From positions 208,562,536 through 208,626,535 of the forward strand of contig NC_133770.1 of assembly GCF_003597395.2 (NCBI RefSeq): a DNA stretch of 64,000 nucleotides, given 5' to 3'. Positions 10,571 to 21,566 of this stretch are shown here, piece after piece (within the stretch, counting starts at the first letter, position 1; each line of letters begins with the position of its first letter). The position numbers and the translations under genes are program-made. A model generated the notes under the pieces. The model had not been told where the DNA came from, did no database searches, and was given only the letters and a program-made list of their open reading frames with translations. Source of the stretch: Chelonoidis abingdonii. Lineage: Eukaryota > Chordata > Testudines > Testudinidae.

Positions 10571-11833
10571 AAGTAAGAATTAACTACCCAAAATGTTTTT
10601 TAATGCAGTTAAAACTTTGTTAAGGTTGATTAGCAGTGCCTCATGCTCTTCCGGAGTGACAAGTGCACCTATACAGAAACTTCTGAAACCCAGGAAGTAT
10701 ACAGTTAAGGTACACACTAGCCCCAGCCTGTAACCTTAACTCTGCCCTCTCTGAGTGATGCCCCCACACACCCCTGACAGACATTGTAGCACTCTATCCT
10801 TCCAGGTAATATGGAACATTGTGGAGACACAGCATGTGGGCAAAGTAGAAGAAACCGTCAATCCATGGCAGGCTTAGAGAACACCAGCTGACTATACCTC
10901 GCCTGTACTCAACCACTCCTACATGTCCTCGGAGTCACCAGCTGTTACAACCCCTTACAAATCCCTTGGCCATTATACTAAGGATTTCTCTGATTGACCA
11001 CCTATACTTATCTCTGTAATGCCCTGTAGTGTATGCCACCCGACTATTATAAATCCCCAGGGCAAGAACATAACTCAGCCCAGAAACAAGGGGATTGTGA
11101 TCCCTTTGAGTGCATTTGCTCCTCTCATGTCACAGTGTGAGTTGTGGCAATCTGCTGCAAGTAATCCCTGCACCAGTCAGTACAGCGTCCCTAACACAGC
11201 GAAGATCAGATCGAATGCATGCAGGTGAATGAGAGAATACAATTCTGTAGGACGCAACACACGAGAAATGACACATTTACCAAGTCATTCCTCATGTCTG
11301 CTTGTTACAAGGCAGGCCGCCTGTAACACGCTTACAATATAGCTGCAGTGGCTCTTGGGTTAGGGTTAGGGGAGGTAAGGGGATTTCCTGGACCTGAGAG
11401 GAGCCCTAGGAGCATGTTCAGTGGTGCAGGGTGAGCGTGCTGACAGGGGGAAGTGGGGGAGGGCCCTTCCCCGGAGCTTGCTGCTGCCAGCAGGGAGAGG
11501 GTCGGGGGGAGTCCTTTCTGGCCCTAGCCCTGGGACAGCCTGTATGCACTCCAAACTCCTCATCCCCAGCCCCATCCTAGAGCCCTCACCTGAGGGAAAA
11601 AACACGCAACTTAAATTCAGTAGTCAGTTTGGGGTAGGCTCATGTTTAGCACCCTTTAAAGTATATAATTGGTTGTATATGGGTACAACAAACTATAATG
11701 TATTGAAGCAGGTGAGTGCTGCTTCTGACTTTCCTCTTTTAATTGACCCTCGTAATCTTGTGGTGCTGGCGCATTGTAGCTTCATTTTATTCCAGCAACA
11801 AATTCTTGATTTGTAGGATCAGTAATAATCAAC
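10571..11833. other. Intron; GC-rich segment at 11370-11600
   Basis: No exon is seen. The GC-rich part at 11370-11600 has the same cccagccccatcctagagccc composition as the hAT MITEs and is probably the 5' non-coding part of the hAT element whose coding relic starts near 11834. I could not find its left terminus or a TSD. Confidence 0.4.
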
Positions 11834-13880
11834 AATGGATAAATTCTTAATAAAATTACCCAGAGAAAAAAAGAAGAAAAGGGTAATTCATCAAATGATT
11901 GCCTGAGTTCGACACTCAGACACAAAAGAAAGATACAGCAAATCTCCAAGATAAGAAAAGGAGTTTTCAGCAGTCTTGGCTATCAAGATTTACGTGGTTG
12001 GAGTACAACAGTGAATTAGAACTTTTTGCTCAGTCTGCAAAAACTGTTCTGAAAAGAAGATCTTAATATTTTCTACAAAGGCTGAACCAATGTTTATTTT
12101 GTCCGGATTTCAAGATTGGAGACGCACATTGCGCGGTTTTACATCACATGAAAAATCCTCCTGTCGCAAGAAAGCGGTTATGAAGTATGCTGCTCTGCAA
12201 TCGCAGGTAAATGTTTCTGCACTAATGTTGGCCAGTTACAGGAAAGAATCACAATCAGCTAGGAATGCACGACATATTTTTAAGTGTGCAGTACCTAGCT
12301 CAACAAGGAATAGCATCACGTGGACATAATGAGAGTGATTCAAATTTGATGCAGCCCTTGTTGCTACGCACTACAGATTCAGAGGAAAGGAGAGAGTGGC
12401 TTAGTCACACAAAATACAAGTGGCTGTCACATGAGGTTATTAACGAAATAACTGAAATGATGGCAATGATGGCACTAAGACAAATTGTGCAAAAGATAAA
12501 GGCTTCAAAGTTTTATGCCATTGTAATGGATGAGACTACTGATTTGTCAAGAAAAGAACAAATAAGGGTTTTTTTTAGGGTTCTTTTCTAGTGAAGACTG
12601 CGAGATTTGAGGAGTTTATTGGGTTTTACTAAACTGACACAATGGATGCTGCTTCTCTTCAAAATTGTGGAAGATACACTTCTCAGGTCTGACTTGCACT
12701 TTTCTGATTGCCGGGGGCAGTGTTACGATGGAACCAGTAAAGTGTCCAGCAAATTTACTGGGGACCAAGTCAGAGTGAAGGATCAAGCCCCAAGAGTGGA
12801 ATTTGTGTGCCGTGCTGCACATTCCCTTAGCCTTGCCATGCAGGATGCCCTGCATAATATTCCAGAATTTCATGATATGTTTTCGATGGCGAAAGAGCAT
12901 TCAAGGAGTCACTAAAGCATATGGCAGCATTCAGAGTGTTTCAGAGTGAAGGGGCACCTTCTTTACGACCATTGTGCCCAACAAGGTGGACACTAAGGAT
13001 CAGTAGCATTAAATCACTGCTCCACAATTAAGAGGCCATGATGAATTTTAGCTACTATTCAGATGAATTTGGCTCAAAATGTAGTGGATTCTCAAAGAAC
13101 GTCAATCTTTTTCAACGTACTTTATGTTAACAGTTCTTGAGAAAGCCATGGGTTCTGTAGAAGAAGCTAACGCAAAAATTCAAAGCCCAAATGTGTCATT
13201 GTCAAGTGTTATGAAAAAGTTGGCCTCTTGCAAGAGGTGTTGAGCAGCATGCACACTGACTCATCATACAATCACTTCTGGGAAACAACAGTAGAGAAAG
13301 CACTGAGACGGTTCAACCATGGAAGCCTTCCTCACACCTTCAGTGACCCCAAAGAGTATTTTCATCAAATACATGTCGGGATCATTGATGCTTGCAAAGT
13401 TGCATTGAACAGAGGTTTTCAACAGAAAGCTTTACATTTGCAGTAAATTTGGAGAAGCGTATAACTGATGCAACAAATGGCTCCAAACAGGACATTGTTC
13501 CAATAAGTGAAGCTTTCCACGGTGAGATTAACACAGAAAGGCTAGCTCTTCATTTAGAAATTTTGAATGATATTTGCAGATTGAGAAATTGCCATCTTAA
13601 TTCAGTGAGTGAAGTGACGCAATTTCTGAAACAAAACGAAGGCTTGAGTGATGATGTCAGAAGTTACAATTCTCCTGAAATTATTCTACACAATTCGACT
13701 ACAACCGGCACCACTGAGCGATAATTCAGTTGCCTGCGCACACTGAAAAATTATTTGCGAATGACAATGAGCCAAGAACATCTAAATCACTTGGCATTTC
13801 TGCACATTCATAAGAACTCTATCTCTGAATTGGACATTGCAAGCCTCCTGGATGACTTCATTTCAAGAACTGAACAATGA
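11834..13880 (+). pseudogene. Broken hAT transposase (ZMYM1/TTF-type zinc finger group)
   Basis: It opens ATGGATAAATTC (MDKFLIKLPREKKKK) and continues in several frames. Recognisable parts: the zinc-finger-linked region (FSGFQDW-like, KYAALQSQ), then the DUF4371/RNase-H-like region (GIASRGHNESDSNLMQ, MDETTDLSRKEQI, CRGQCYDGTSKVSSKFTG, FVCRAAHSLSLAMQDALHNIPEF), and a C-terminal dimerisation region (RTLKNYLRMTMSQEHLNHLAFLHIHK). Frame changes occur near 12300 and 13430 and there are in-frame stops, so it cannot make transposase. It lies in the intron between the fifth and sixth visible PIEZO2-type exons. An element end ending cccctg lies near 14216. Host domesticated ZMYM/ZBED genes are unlikely given the breaks. 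Confidence 0.85.
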
Positions 13881-14216
13881 TGAAAAGTGTTTGATGCCTC
13901 CTGAAGAACATCGCAAAAGAAGGGGCTACATTTGTTTTAATTTTAGAAAGTATTTGCTTTTGAGGGTTATTGAGCCAAGAGTGCTTGGTTATTTCCATAT
14001 TCAAAAGAGTATTAATAAAGTTGATATTCTTAGTTAAATAATTTGTTCTTACAATAGTGATATTGTGCAATACGGAGAAACTGTTAAATGCTTACTGTTT
14101 CTAGTCCATTTTAACATTATTTAAAAAAATATATATCAGCTTATAAGGCAGGGGTGGGGGCGGGACTTGGACCCTTTCTGGGCACTACCAAAAATTATAC
14201 AAACCTGCCGCCCCTG
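13881..14216 (+). mobile_element. 3' non-coding part of the hAT element
   Basis: AT-rich sequence after the dead transposase, then GC-rich ggcaggggtgggggcggg … ctgccgcccctg, which looks like a hAT terminus. No matching TSD was found upstream, so the left end may be lost. Confidence 0.45.
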
Positions 14217-14562
14217 TTCCCAAAGTCTAACCCAGAGAACTCCCAATCTAAGGCATCGGATCTTGCGGAGACGTGATTAGCTTTACACACATTGTAGTTC
14301 CACTGAAGTTAACAGAGCTAACGTTAAGCTCTTGAATGAGTCCTTGCAGGGCCTAGACATAACCAGTTTTCATAAGTAATTTTAAAAGGCTAGAGAACCA
14401 TTGTAGTACTGTTCTATAAACTATTTTAAAATGGTTTCTAAGATTGCTTTTACTGACTTATTTTTAGGTTGCACCGTCACTTTGTCATATTAATAAGCAA
14501 CTGATCCTAACAAATTTGACTTATTGACAACATGCTTGTTTTTGTGTTTTCTCTTTCAATAG

Positions 14563-14740
14563 AGGGGAGGATGGAAAACATCACTGTTTCTCTTGTCAAA
14601 AATGAGTCTAAAGATGGGGTTCGTGAATGGTGGGTTCTCAATCAGCTTGGAAAAAGATACAGACAGGAAGAAAGTCTTGAACTCTTTGTATTCAGTGACA
14701 AAGTTAGCCCTCCTAGCCTTGGATTCTTGGCTGGCTATGG
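14563..14740 (+). CDS. PIEZO2: PIEZO2-type exon: end of cap, lead into inner helix
   Basis: Two bases completing Glu, 58 codons, two bases of a split Gly. Acceptor caatag, donor gtaaga. The first half (GRMENITVSLVKNESKDG) is divergent. The second half carries EWWVLN and the nearly invariant SDKVSPPSLGFLAGY that leads to the pore helix. The intron just upstream (10079-14562) contains the dead hAT transposase. Confidence 0.95.
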
Positions 14741-15578
14741 GTAAGAGAGAATCTTATACTTAAAACAGTACTGTCTATTAGAAATAATTTAAGGTGAACT
14801 GGGAAATTTATCTCTTGTAGATCAGGGTTTTGTGTTCCTATTGTAACAGTTGAGAGCATCACAAATACCTAAAATAAATCACAGAGGAGCAGGACTGGCC
14901 CTAGCCCCACCAAAAAAAAAAAAAAAAGTGCATTAAGAAGGGAGTAAATTTCATGCTTTTATGGAGATTAAGATCTTCTGTTTTAGCATCTCTAGCAGCC
15001 TTCATAGCTATAACATCAGGGTATCAGAGACACAATATTCCTTATCTTAAGTGGAACCCTTAGCTCAGGCCCTCACAGCTGGATAAAGAAATTGATTTTA
15101 AACTATTTTGTTTTAAAATAGGTTTGACATTCTCAATTATAAATAGAGAACAAATTCTGCCCCCTGATGTTTTTCCATTCATGTACTCTCAGGGTTGGGG
15201 ATTTTCTCCCCCTATACAAGATCCATGTGGAGAGAGGTCTGCACGATGATGGTTGTTTCACCATGCTGCTGCTTACCCTGCAAAAGAAACCTCTCTATAG
15301 TCAGGAACCCACAGCTGGGAGGGAGAGGAGGACAAGGCCAAAGAGAGGACATGCATTGTCTTCTCCCATAACCCTGCAGGGAAATTAATACGGTCTGAGT
15401 CTTTTCTGCTTATGCCCTCCCACGTTGTGAAGTATTCCTTCATGGGGGTTCCAAAGGGAGTGGCCAATGGAGAAAGCATTAGCAGCTCAGCTCCACTGGC
15501 CCCAGAGAGAAGTCAGTAGGCCCAGACCTTGTAGAGAGTTATCCAAGCCTCCAGCATATCTCAGGGATCTGCAAGTTC
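14741..15578. other. Intron, no recognised feature
   Basis: Intron after the sixth visible exon. It contains a poly-A run near 14912-14926 but no coding evidence. Confidence 0.5.
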
Positions 15579-15586
15579 TGATAGAG

Positions 15587-15891
15587 CAGGGTTTCTAAAA
15601 CGGGCCGCCGCTTGTGTAGGGAAAGCCTCTGGCGGGGCGGACCAGGCCAGTGTGTTTACCTGCCCTGTCCAATTGCGGCTCCCACTGGCCGCGGATCGCT
15701 GCTCCGAGCCAATGGGAGCTGCTGGAAGCAGTGCGGGCCATTTCCAGCAGCTCCCATTGGCCCGGAGCAGCGATCTGCGGCCAGTGGGAGCCATGATCGG
15801 CCAGACCTGCGGATGGGGCAGGTAAACACACCGGCCCAGCCCGCCAGGGGCTTTCCCTACACAAGCGGTGCCCCCTGTTTGAGAAATCCTG
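15587..15891. mobile_element. Palindromic hAT-type MITE
   Basis: Terminal inverted repeats (cagggtttctaaaac and the inverse of gtttgagaaatcctg) enclose two GC-rich arms that mirror each other (…cccactggccgcgg… / …ccgcgg-like tctgcggccagtggg…). Flanks tgatagag and gggtagaa match at 5 of 8 positions, so the TSD is decayed. Confidence 0.75.
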
Positions 15892-15899
15892 GGGTAGAA

Positions 15900-16263
15900 A
15901 ACCGTAGCAGAAAGGGAAACCTGCTGGAGACTCTCTCTTCAGGAATGATTTGGGGGAACCTGCAGTAGGAGATCCCCAAGAAGATTCCTCTCCTCAGCAC
16001 ATTTTCCACATGAGGTGGAGTTTTTGTCCCTTTATTATTTTAATAGTATACAATTTTAAAAATATTTTTAGAAACGATTTTATGAGAAATGTTTAGATTT
16101 TGAATTCCATTATTATTCCTAATGTATAACACAGTTGATTCAGTAGAAATGGTCATGTTTCATAAACCCATCACCACCTTAGTTTTATCGGCATTTGCCT
16201 GTTTTTGGATTTATAACCAGATTAGAAAAACATCTTTGAACTTTTTCCTCTCTTGCTTTACAG
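15900..16263. other. Intron before the last PIEZO2-type exon
   Basis: AT-rich intron ending with a pyrimidine tract and acceptor tttacag at 16257-16263. No other feature is seen. Confidence 0.6.
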
Positions 16264-16516
16264 TATAATGGGACTTTATGCTTCAGTTGTCCTGGTGATA
16301 GGGAAGTTTGTCCGTGAATTTTTCAGCGGGATCTCTCACTCCATCATGTTTGAAGAACTACCAAACGTGGACCGTATCTTGAAGTTGTGTACTGACATTT
16401 TCTTAGTAAGAGAGACTGGAGAACTGGAACTAGAGGAAGACCTGTACGCCAAATTAATATTCCTGTACCGCTCACCAGAGACGATGATCAAATGGACTAG
16501 GGAAAAAACTAATTGA
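16264..16516 (+). CDS. PIEZO2: PIEZO2-type last exon: inner pore helix and C-terminal domain
   Basis: One base completing Gly, 83 codons and stop TGA. Acceptor tttacag. It encodes the inner helix (IMGLYASVVLVIGKFVREFF), the SIMFEELP constriction segment whose Met-Phe pair forms the cytoplasmic neck in solved PIEZO structures, and the C-terminal domain (VDRILKLCTDIFLVRETGELELEE … ETMIKWTREKTN). I find no difference from PIEZO2 as remembered. There is no truncation or frameshift. Confidence 0.97.
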
Positions 16517-17740
16517 TCTCTTTGGAGTCACACTGCAAATCAAGTTGACTTCCTCTGAATTTTAAAAAAGCACAATATTCTCATAAGAGCTAAGCCTTTT
16601 ATAGTTAGGTAGCAATGATTTTTCACTGACTGAGTCCAGGAAGCTACTTCCTTAGGAATCCATGCTGCCTTTCAAATTAAGGATTAATGGTGAAGAAGAT
16701 TCGTTTGATTTTTTTTTAAATGCCCACTCCTCTAAAATCAGTGGACCTTGCTTTGTAATTTAATCAACCAAATGTTCTGCATCCTTGACTGGGTAAGTTA
16801 ATCTTCCGGACATTAAACTTCTACCGTTAAAGAAAAAGGAAAGAAAGAAACGATCCCTCAGATGACTTCACTGGACCTTTTCTGGAGCGATAGTTTGTGC
16901 AATATGCTGTTGTACGTCACTGACTTTCAAGATACAGTAATGGGAATCTGACTAGCCTTCAGGATAACCATGCCAAAAGGCCACAGTGTGAGCTGAAGAA
17001 ATGCTAGCCATATCCATTTTTAGAAAAGCAGAGGTTTTGATGTGCGGAAGACTCTGTGGACAACTCTCTGCAAGCAAAAAGAAAACAAGTGACAATCTCT
17101 TTAATTACCTTATTTTATTTGTACTGTCCCAGGAGACATTTCCATGAAACATCAATGACTTTTCTCAGGAAAAAAAAACTTGGTTTTAGCACTTAGTTAA
17201 ACCTTAATGAATTATGGAGTATGGATGTTCTGCTGGGCTATCTTCCCACAGTTACTGCTTTCCTTTAGACAGAGAAAAACCAACTGAATGACTAAGGAGC
17301 TGTTTCACTTCTTATATCTCTTTGAACACTGAATAGTGTGTGCTACTCTGTGCTTCCCCAGTACATGCTTTTCCCTCCATTTTGACAATTTAAGGCAATG
17401 GTTTTGTTATTCTCCTTCCAGTGTTTCAGGTATACAGAAATGTTTACATATTCCAATTGACATTTTTACATCCGAGACAGTTTTTTTAAGTTCCCAAATA
17501 TAGAAGTACATATGAGCTTGAAAAATGGCCTTTTCTTAAATTACTCTTGTTGGTGACACAAACGGTTCATTAGAGAACATTGTAGCATGAAAATTTATGA
17601 TTGCAATGTAGGTTTAATTCCATGTTAAAAAAATGCAATTTCTGAAAAACAAACTCCTTGAGTGGGTGGGTATGGTACAAGGTTAGACTGTGTAGTTTTG
17701 ATTCAGTAATGACTTAAAATAAAGCACATGATGCAAAGTC
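16517..17740 (+). other. 3' untranslated region of the PIEZO2-type gene
   Basis: It runs from the stop codon to just past the first good polyadenylation signal, about 1.2 kb. It is AT-rich without long ORFs. Its end is inferred; longer forms using later AATAAA sites cannot be excluded. Confidence 0.65.
17718..17723 (+). terminator. Polyadenylation signal AATAAA
   Basis: AATAAA 1.2 kb after the stop codon, followed within 40 bases by a T-rich stretch (gtattttttcttcttcctc) suited to a downstream element. It lies just before a PLE insertion at 17854. Confidence 0.6.
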
Positions 17741-17853
17741 ATTTTAGAGGTATTTTTTCTTCTTCCTCTTTACACTAAACGGGAAATGTCTATATAGTTA
17801 AAATATTCACAGTGGAGTTAAGGTCAGTGAAAATTAATCACACTCTTTCCGTT

Positions 17854-18580
17854 TTCAGGGTGGTAGCTGTGTTAGTCTGTATCAGCAAAAACAATGAGGA
17901 GTCCTTGTGGCACCTTAGAGACTAACAAATTTGGGACTAAGCTTTCGGGGGCTAAAACTTCATCAGATGCATGGAGTGGAAAATACAGTAATGAGGTATA
18001 AAAACACAACGTATGAAAAGATGGGAGTTGCCTTACCAAGTGGGAGGTCAGTGTTAACGAGCCAGTTCAATTAAGGTGGAAGTGGGCTATTCTCAACAGT
18101 TGACAGGAAAGAGGAAAAATCACTTTTGTAGTGCTAATGAGTTCAATGTCATCAAGATGACCTATTTCAAACAGTTGACAAGAAGGTATCAGCAGGGGAA
18201 AATTAGTTTTTGTAGTGACCCATCCACTGCCAGTGTTTATTCGGGCCTAATTTGATGGTGTCCAGTTTGCAAATTACGGTAATTCCAGTTCTGCAGTTTC
18301 TCATTGGATTCTGGTTTTTGAAGTTTTTTGTTGAAGAATTGCCACTTTTAAGTCTGTTAGTGAGTGTCCAGGGAGACTGAATGTTCTCCTACTGGTTTTT
18401 GAATGTTATGATTCCTGATGTCAGATTTGTGTCCATTTATTCTTTTGCATAGAAACTGTCCAGTTTAGCCAATGTACGTGGCAGAGGGGCATTGTTAGCA
18501 TATGACGGCATAGATCACATTGGTAGATGTGCAGGTGAACAAGCCCCTGTTGGTATGGCTGATGTGGTTAGGTCCCTTTC
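17854..18580 (-). mobile_element. Penelope-like element 3' half, family A
   Basis: On the minus strand it ends in the tail tagtctctaaggtgccacaagg…ggctaccactctgaaa type seen also at 29776-29905. Upstream on that strand lie a 3'UTR and coding sequence with a GIY-YIG remnant (see 18345-18539). The ribozyme-like motif (17923-17965) has lost part of stem II. The element sits about 130 bp beyond the PIEZO2-type polyadenylation signal. Confidence 0.8.
18345..18539 (-). pseudogene. GIY-YIG endonuclease remnant of the PLE
   Basis: Minus-strand translation gives STNVIYAVIC-stop-QCPSATYIG-stop-TGQFL, then CKRINGHKSDIRN and KPVGEHS. VIY and YIG with the CxxC spacing and the downstream R…H are the GIY-YIG layout found C-terminal to reverse transcriptase in Penelope-like elements. 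At least two in-frame stops mark it as dead. Confidence 0.8.
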
Positions 18581-20381
18581 AGTTAGCTGCTATTTATTAT
18601 ATAAATGAAAAAGTCAGTCAGGAGAGGGCAAAAAATACAAGGTAACTTTCAGCTGAAGGGACAATTGTAGCTTTATTGGCACATCTTAATGCAGGGCTTT
18701 ATAAAAACAGCACAGTTGAAATTTTAACACTTACCCTCTTAAAGTGGTGTCAGTTCCATTCTATATCCTAGCAACACATTTTGGACACTATGACATGCAC
18801 AAGAAAATAAACTGCTTTGTTATATTGTAACAGTAAAATCAAGTGGTGACAAGGCTTTTTGATTTCTTCATACACCATAAAGAAAAGGTGGTGGTTGTTC
18901 TGGAGGGCTGGCAAGATGTCTGGTTGTGCTGAACATTCCTCTGTGGAGTGATTTACTCTTCAGCTTGTAAGTCTAGTTCTTCCTCACACCAGGGCCATCA
19001 TTTGACTCTATGAAGGGGTTACAATAGAACCAACATAGGGACTGGCTGACATAACGGAGGCGATAAATCTAACCTGTGTATACTTTGATCCTCTGTGTTC
19101 CCCTTTTCTAAACTGAAGAATAAAGTACTGGGAGTTAAATGGGGCTGGTGTGTATTTCCAAAATGTACCAGCCAACCAGCGTACCTTGATCACTATTGTT
19201 TCTCTTCCCTCCTTAAGAGGCACTTATTTACTGGTGAAAAACTTGGTCGCAGAATGAACTTGACAGCCTTTTAGATTTGCAAAACAGCTGCTTCTTTTTC
19301 ATTAATGGACTAAACAATCTTTCTACCTGATCTGTCATGAACTCCGTAGATCAGCCATGTGAGTGCATGTGCCTCCAGCTCAAGCTACACAGGCTGTCAT
19401 TTAGGCAATAGCATGATTTTGTGAAAGAGTTCATGCATGCCAACAGTTTGGGGAAACGGAGCCCAACCTTGAAGTTCTGAGCTTTCTTGTTCAGTGCAAG
19501 AAATTCAAGTCTCAAGTAGGTGGATGCTAGGTAAAAATAAAAGACACTCCCAGACTGATAGAAGTTGCATCTTATAAACTTCAGTGTTTATAGGCTGCAG
19601 CATAGACATACCCTTAAAGTCAGTGGAATCTTTAACCACTGACTTTGAACAATACAAGGATCTGGCCATAAATTCGATATGGATTGCCTATTATTGCAAA
19701 CAGCCATATTTTGGAAGGTTAGGGGGGGAAAAGATGGTTAAAAGACATGCTGCCAAGCTCCCACATAATTTCAGTCATTTTAAATTTTTGGCACTTTATC
19801 TCCTCACGTACTAGTCTAAAAGGCATCTTTGCAGACTAACAGAGTGAATGAGTACACAGCAATTTAAACTCCGAGGGGCATTGTCTCTTTATAGTCCACT
19901 CATCACTCGGCAGCTCCTCATGGCCAGGTGTGGCATAGCAGCTCCCTGGGCTGGTGCCCACCTCCTGATGGTCGTTCCCCTTTCTGTGACTCTTCCTCAG
20001 CCTGTCTTCAACTCAGCCTATAGCCCCTTTGCTGGGCAGGAGAAGCCTTATGTTGGTCCTTTCCTTGGGACCATTAGGGGAGCCCAGTGCCACATTCTAC
20101 TCTTGGTTCAGGCTCTGGGCCTGTGCTGAATTGCTAGAACTGCTCCTTTAGCTGGGCCCCAGTTTTCCATGGGTGCTTCCTACTCGGCCTCTTAAGTGCT
20201 TCCTCTCGGTCCCTCTGTCTCTCCCAGGTCCCTGCTTGAAGTAATTGCCTTTCTCTCTGCTTTCTGTTTGGTTCTCTTCTGCCCTTTCCCAGCAGGGCTT
20301 CACCACTACTTAATCCTGGCTCTTGGTTCCAGTACCACAGCCCCCTTCTGCTCTTTATGGGGAATCTGCCTGATTCCTCTC
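18581..20381. other. Intergenic; probable diverged repeat at 19850-20380
   Basis: 18581-19840 shows nothing recognisable. 19850-20380 is C/T-rich (cggcagctcctcatggccagg … gggaatctgcctgattcc) and resembles turtle retroelement sequence I cannot name; an LTR-type element is inserted at its end. No host exon is seen. Confidence 0.35.
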
Positions 20382-21154
20382 TGTGACGGGTTGGATCACC
20401 CCTGGGGGGTTGCCACCTGATGTGCCAAAATGACTTCTGCTCCTGCTTTCCTGCCCTGGAAGCTTAGGACTTCAGTGCCCTGCCTGGTTTAAGCCAGATC
20501 CACTAGCCTGCTGCAAACCCAGACCCAGGGTCTGAACCACTGCTCCAAAGCCATAGGCTTAACTGAAAGCAACTTACAGAAGAGTTCCTGTCGTTAACAC
20601 TCAGACGCCCAACTCCCCATGTGGTCTAAAATCCAAATAAATCCGTTTTACCCTGCATAAAGCTTGTGCAGGGTAAATTCATAAATTGTTCACCCTCTAT
20701 AACACTGATAGAGAGAGATGCGCAGCTGTTTGCGCCTCGCCCTCAGCTATTAAATTAACAAGTAAAAAGTGATTTGATTAAATACAGAAAGTAGGATTTA
20801 AGTGGTTCCAAGCAGTAACAGACAAAACAAAGTGAATTACCAAGCAAAATAAAACAGAACACGCAAGTCTATGTCTAATACAGTAATAAAACTGAACACA
20901 GATAAGATCTCACCCTCAGAGATGTTTCAACACGTTTCTTTCACAGACTGGATGCCTTCCTAGTCTGGGCACAATCCTTTCCCCTGGTACAGCCCTTGTT
21001 CCAGCTCAGGTGGTAGCTAGGGGATTCCTCAAGATGGCTGCCTCCTTTGTTCTGTTCCACCCACTTATATATCGTTTGCATAAGGTGAGAATCCTTTGTC
21101 CCTCTCTGAGTTCCCACCCCTTCCTTCTCAATGAAAAGCACCAAGTTAAAGATG

Positions 21155-21350
21155 ACAAAGAGTCCTGTGGCACCTTATAGACTAACAGAAGTATTGGAGC
21201 TTAAGCTTTCATGGGTGCATGCGTCTGACAAAGTGGGTATTACCCACAAAAGCTTATGCTCCAATACTTCTGTTCGTCTATAAAGTGCCACAAGACTCTT
21301 TGTCACTTTTTACAGCTCCAGACTAACACGGGTACCCCTCTTATATTTGA
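21155..21350 (+). mobile_element. Fold-back Penelope-like element, family B
   Basis: Flanked by a perfect 16-bp TSD (CACCAAGTTAAAGATG at 21139-21154 and 21351-21366). A minus-oriented tail (21156-21219) and a plus-oriented tail (21242-21302) are inverted copies about 60 bp long, with the ribozyme-like core (CTGACAA from 21225) at the apex. The plus copy runs on into the terminal cagctccagactaacacggg block. Confidence 0.8.
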
Positions 21351-21466
21351 CACCAAGTTAAAGATGGATTCCAGTTCAGGTGACATGATCATGTGTCACT
21401 GTAAGACTTCATTACCCACTTGCCAGCACACACCTATACAGGGAGACTTACAGGTAAAACAGAGCC

Positions 21467-21566
21467 TTGCATGTGTCTGACAAAGTGGGTATTCACCCAC
21501 GAACGCTTATGCTCCAATACTTCTGTTCATCTATAAGGTGCCACAGGAGTCCTTGCCGCTTTTTAA
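21467..21566 (+). mobile_element. Short Penelope-like element tail, family B
   Basis: 100 bp flanked by a perfect 13-bp TSD (GTAAAACAGAGCC at 21454-21466 and 21567-21579). It contains the ribozyme-like segment (CTGACAA, stem II GTGGGT/ACCCAC, GAAC) and tail up to gccgcttttta. It is a second insertion into the same LTR. Confidence 0.8.

Larger units (their letters stand above)
645..17740 (+). other. PIEZO2: PIEZO2-type gene, 3' part (7 coding exons + 3'UTR)
   Basis: PIEZO proteins are very large trimeric cation channels of the plasma membrane that open on membrane tension; PIEZO2 serves touch and proprioception. The window holds only the C-terminus. The coding exons add up to 1086 nt (361 residues plus stop) and all intron phases are compatible. 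Residues 1-63 carry the basic QKKKK segment and the outer pore helix. About 55-270 is the extracellular cap, with sequons NQT, NLS, NKT, NIT and NES. The inner helix starts at IMGLYASVVLVIG (279), followed by the C-terminal domain ending WTREKTN. The helix and C-terminal parts match vertebrate PIEZO2 almost residue for residue from memory, while the cap is much less similar. A PIEZO2-like paralogue is therefore possible. Upstream exons lie outside the window. Confidence 0.93.

Noticed and set aside
11357..11371. Telomere-like ttagggttagggg
   Set aside because: Only about two TTAGGG units, too short for an interstitial telomere array.
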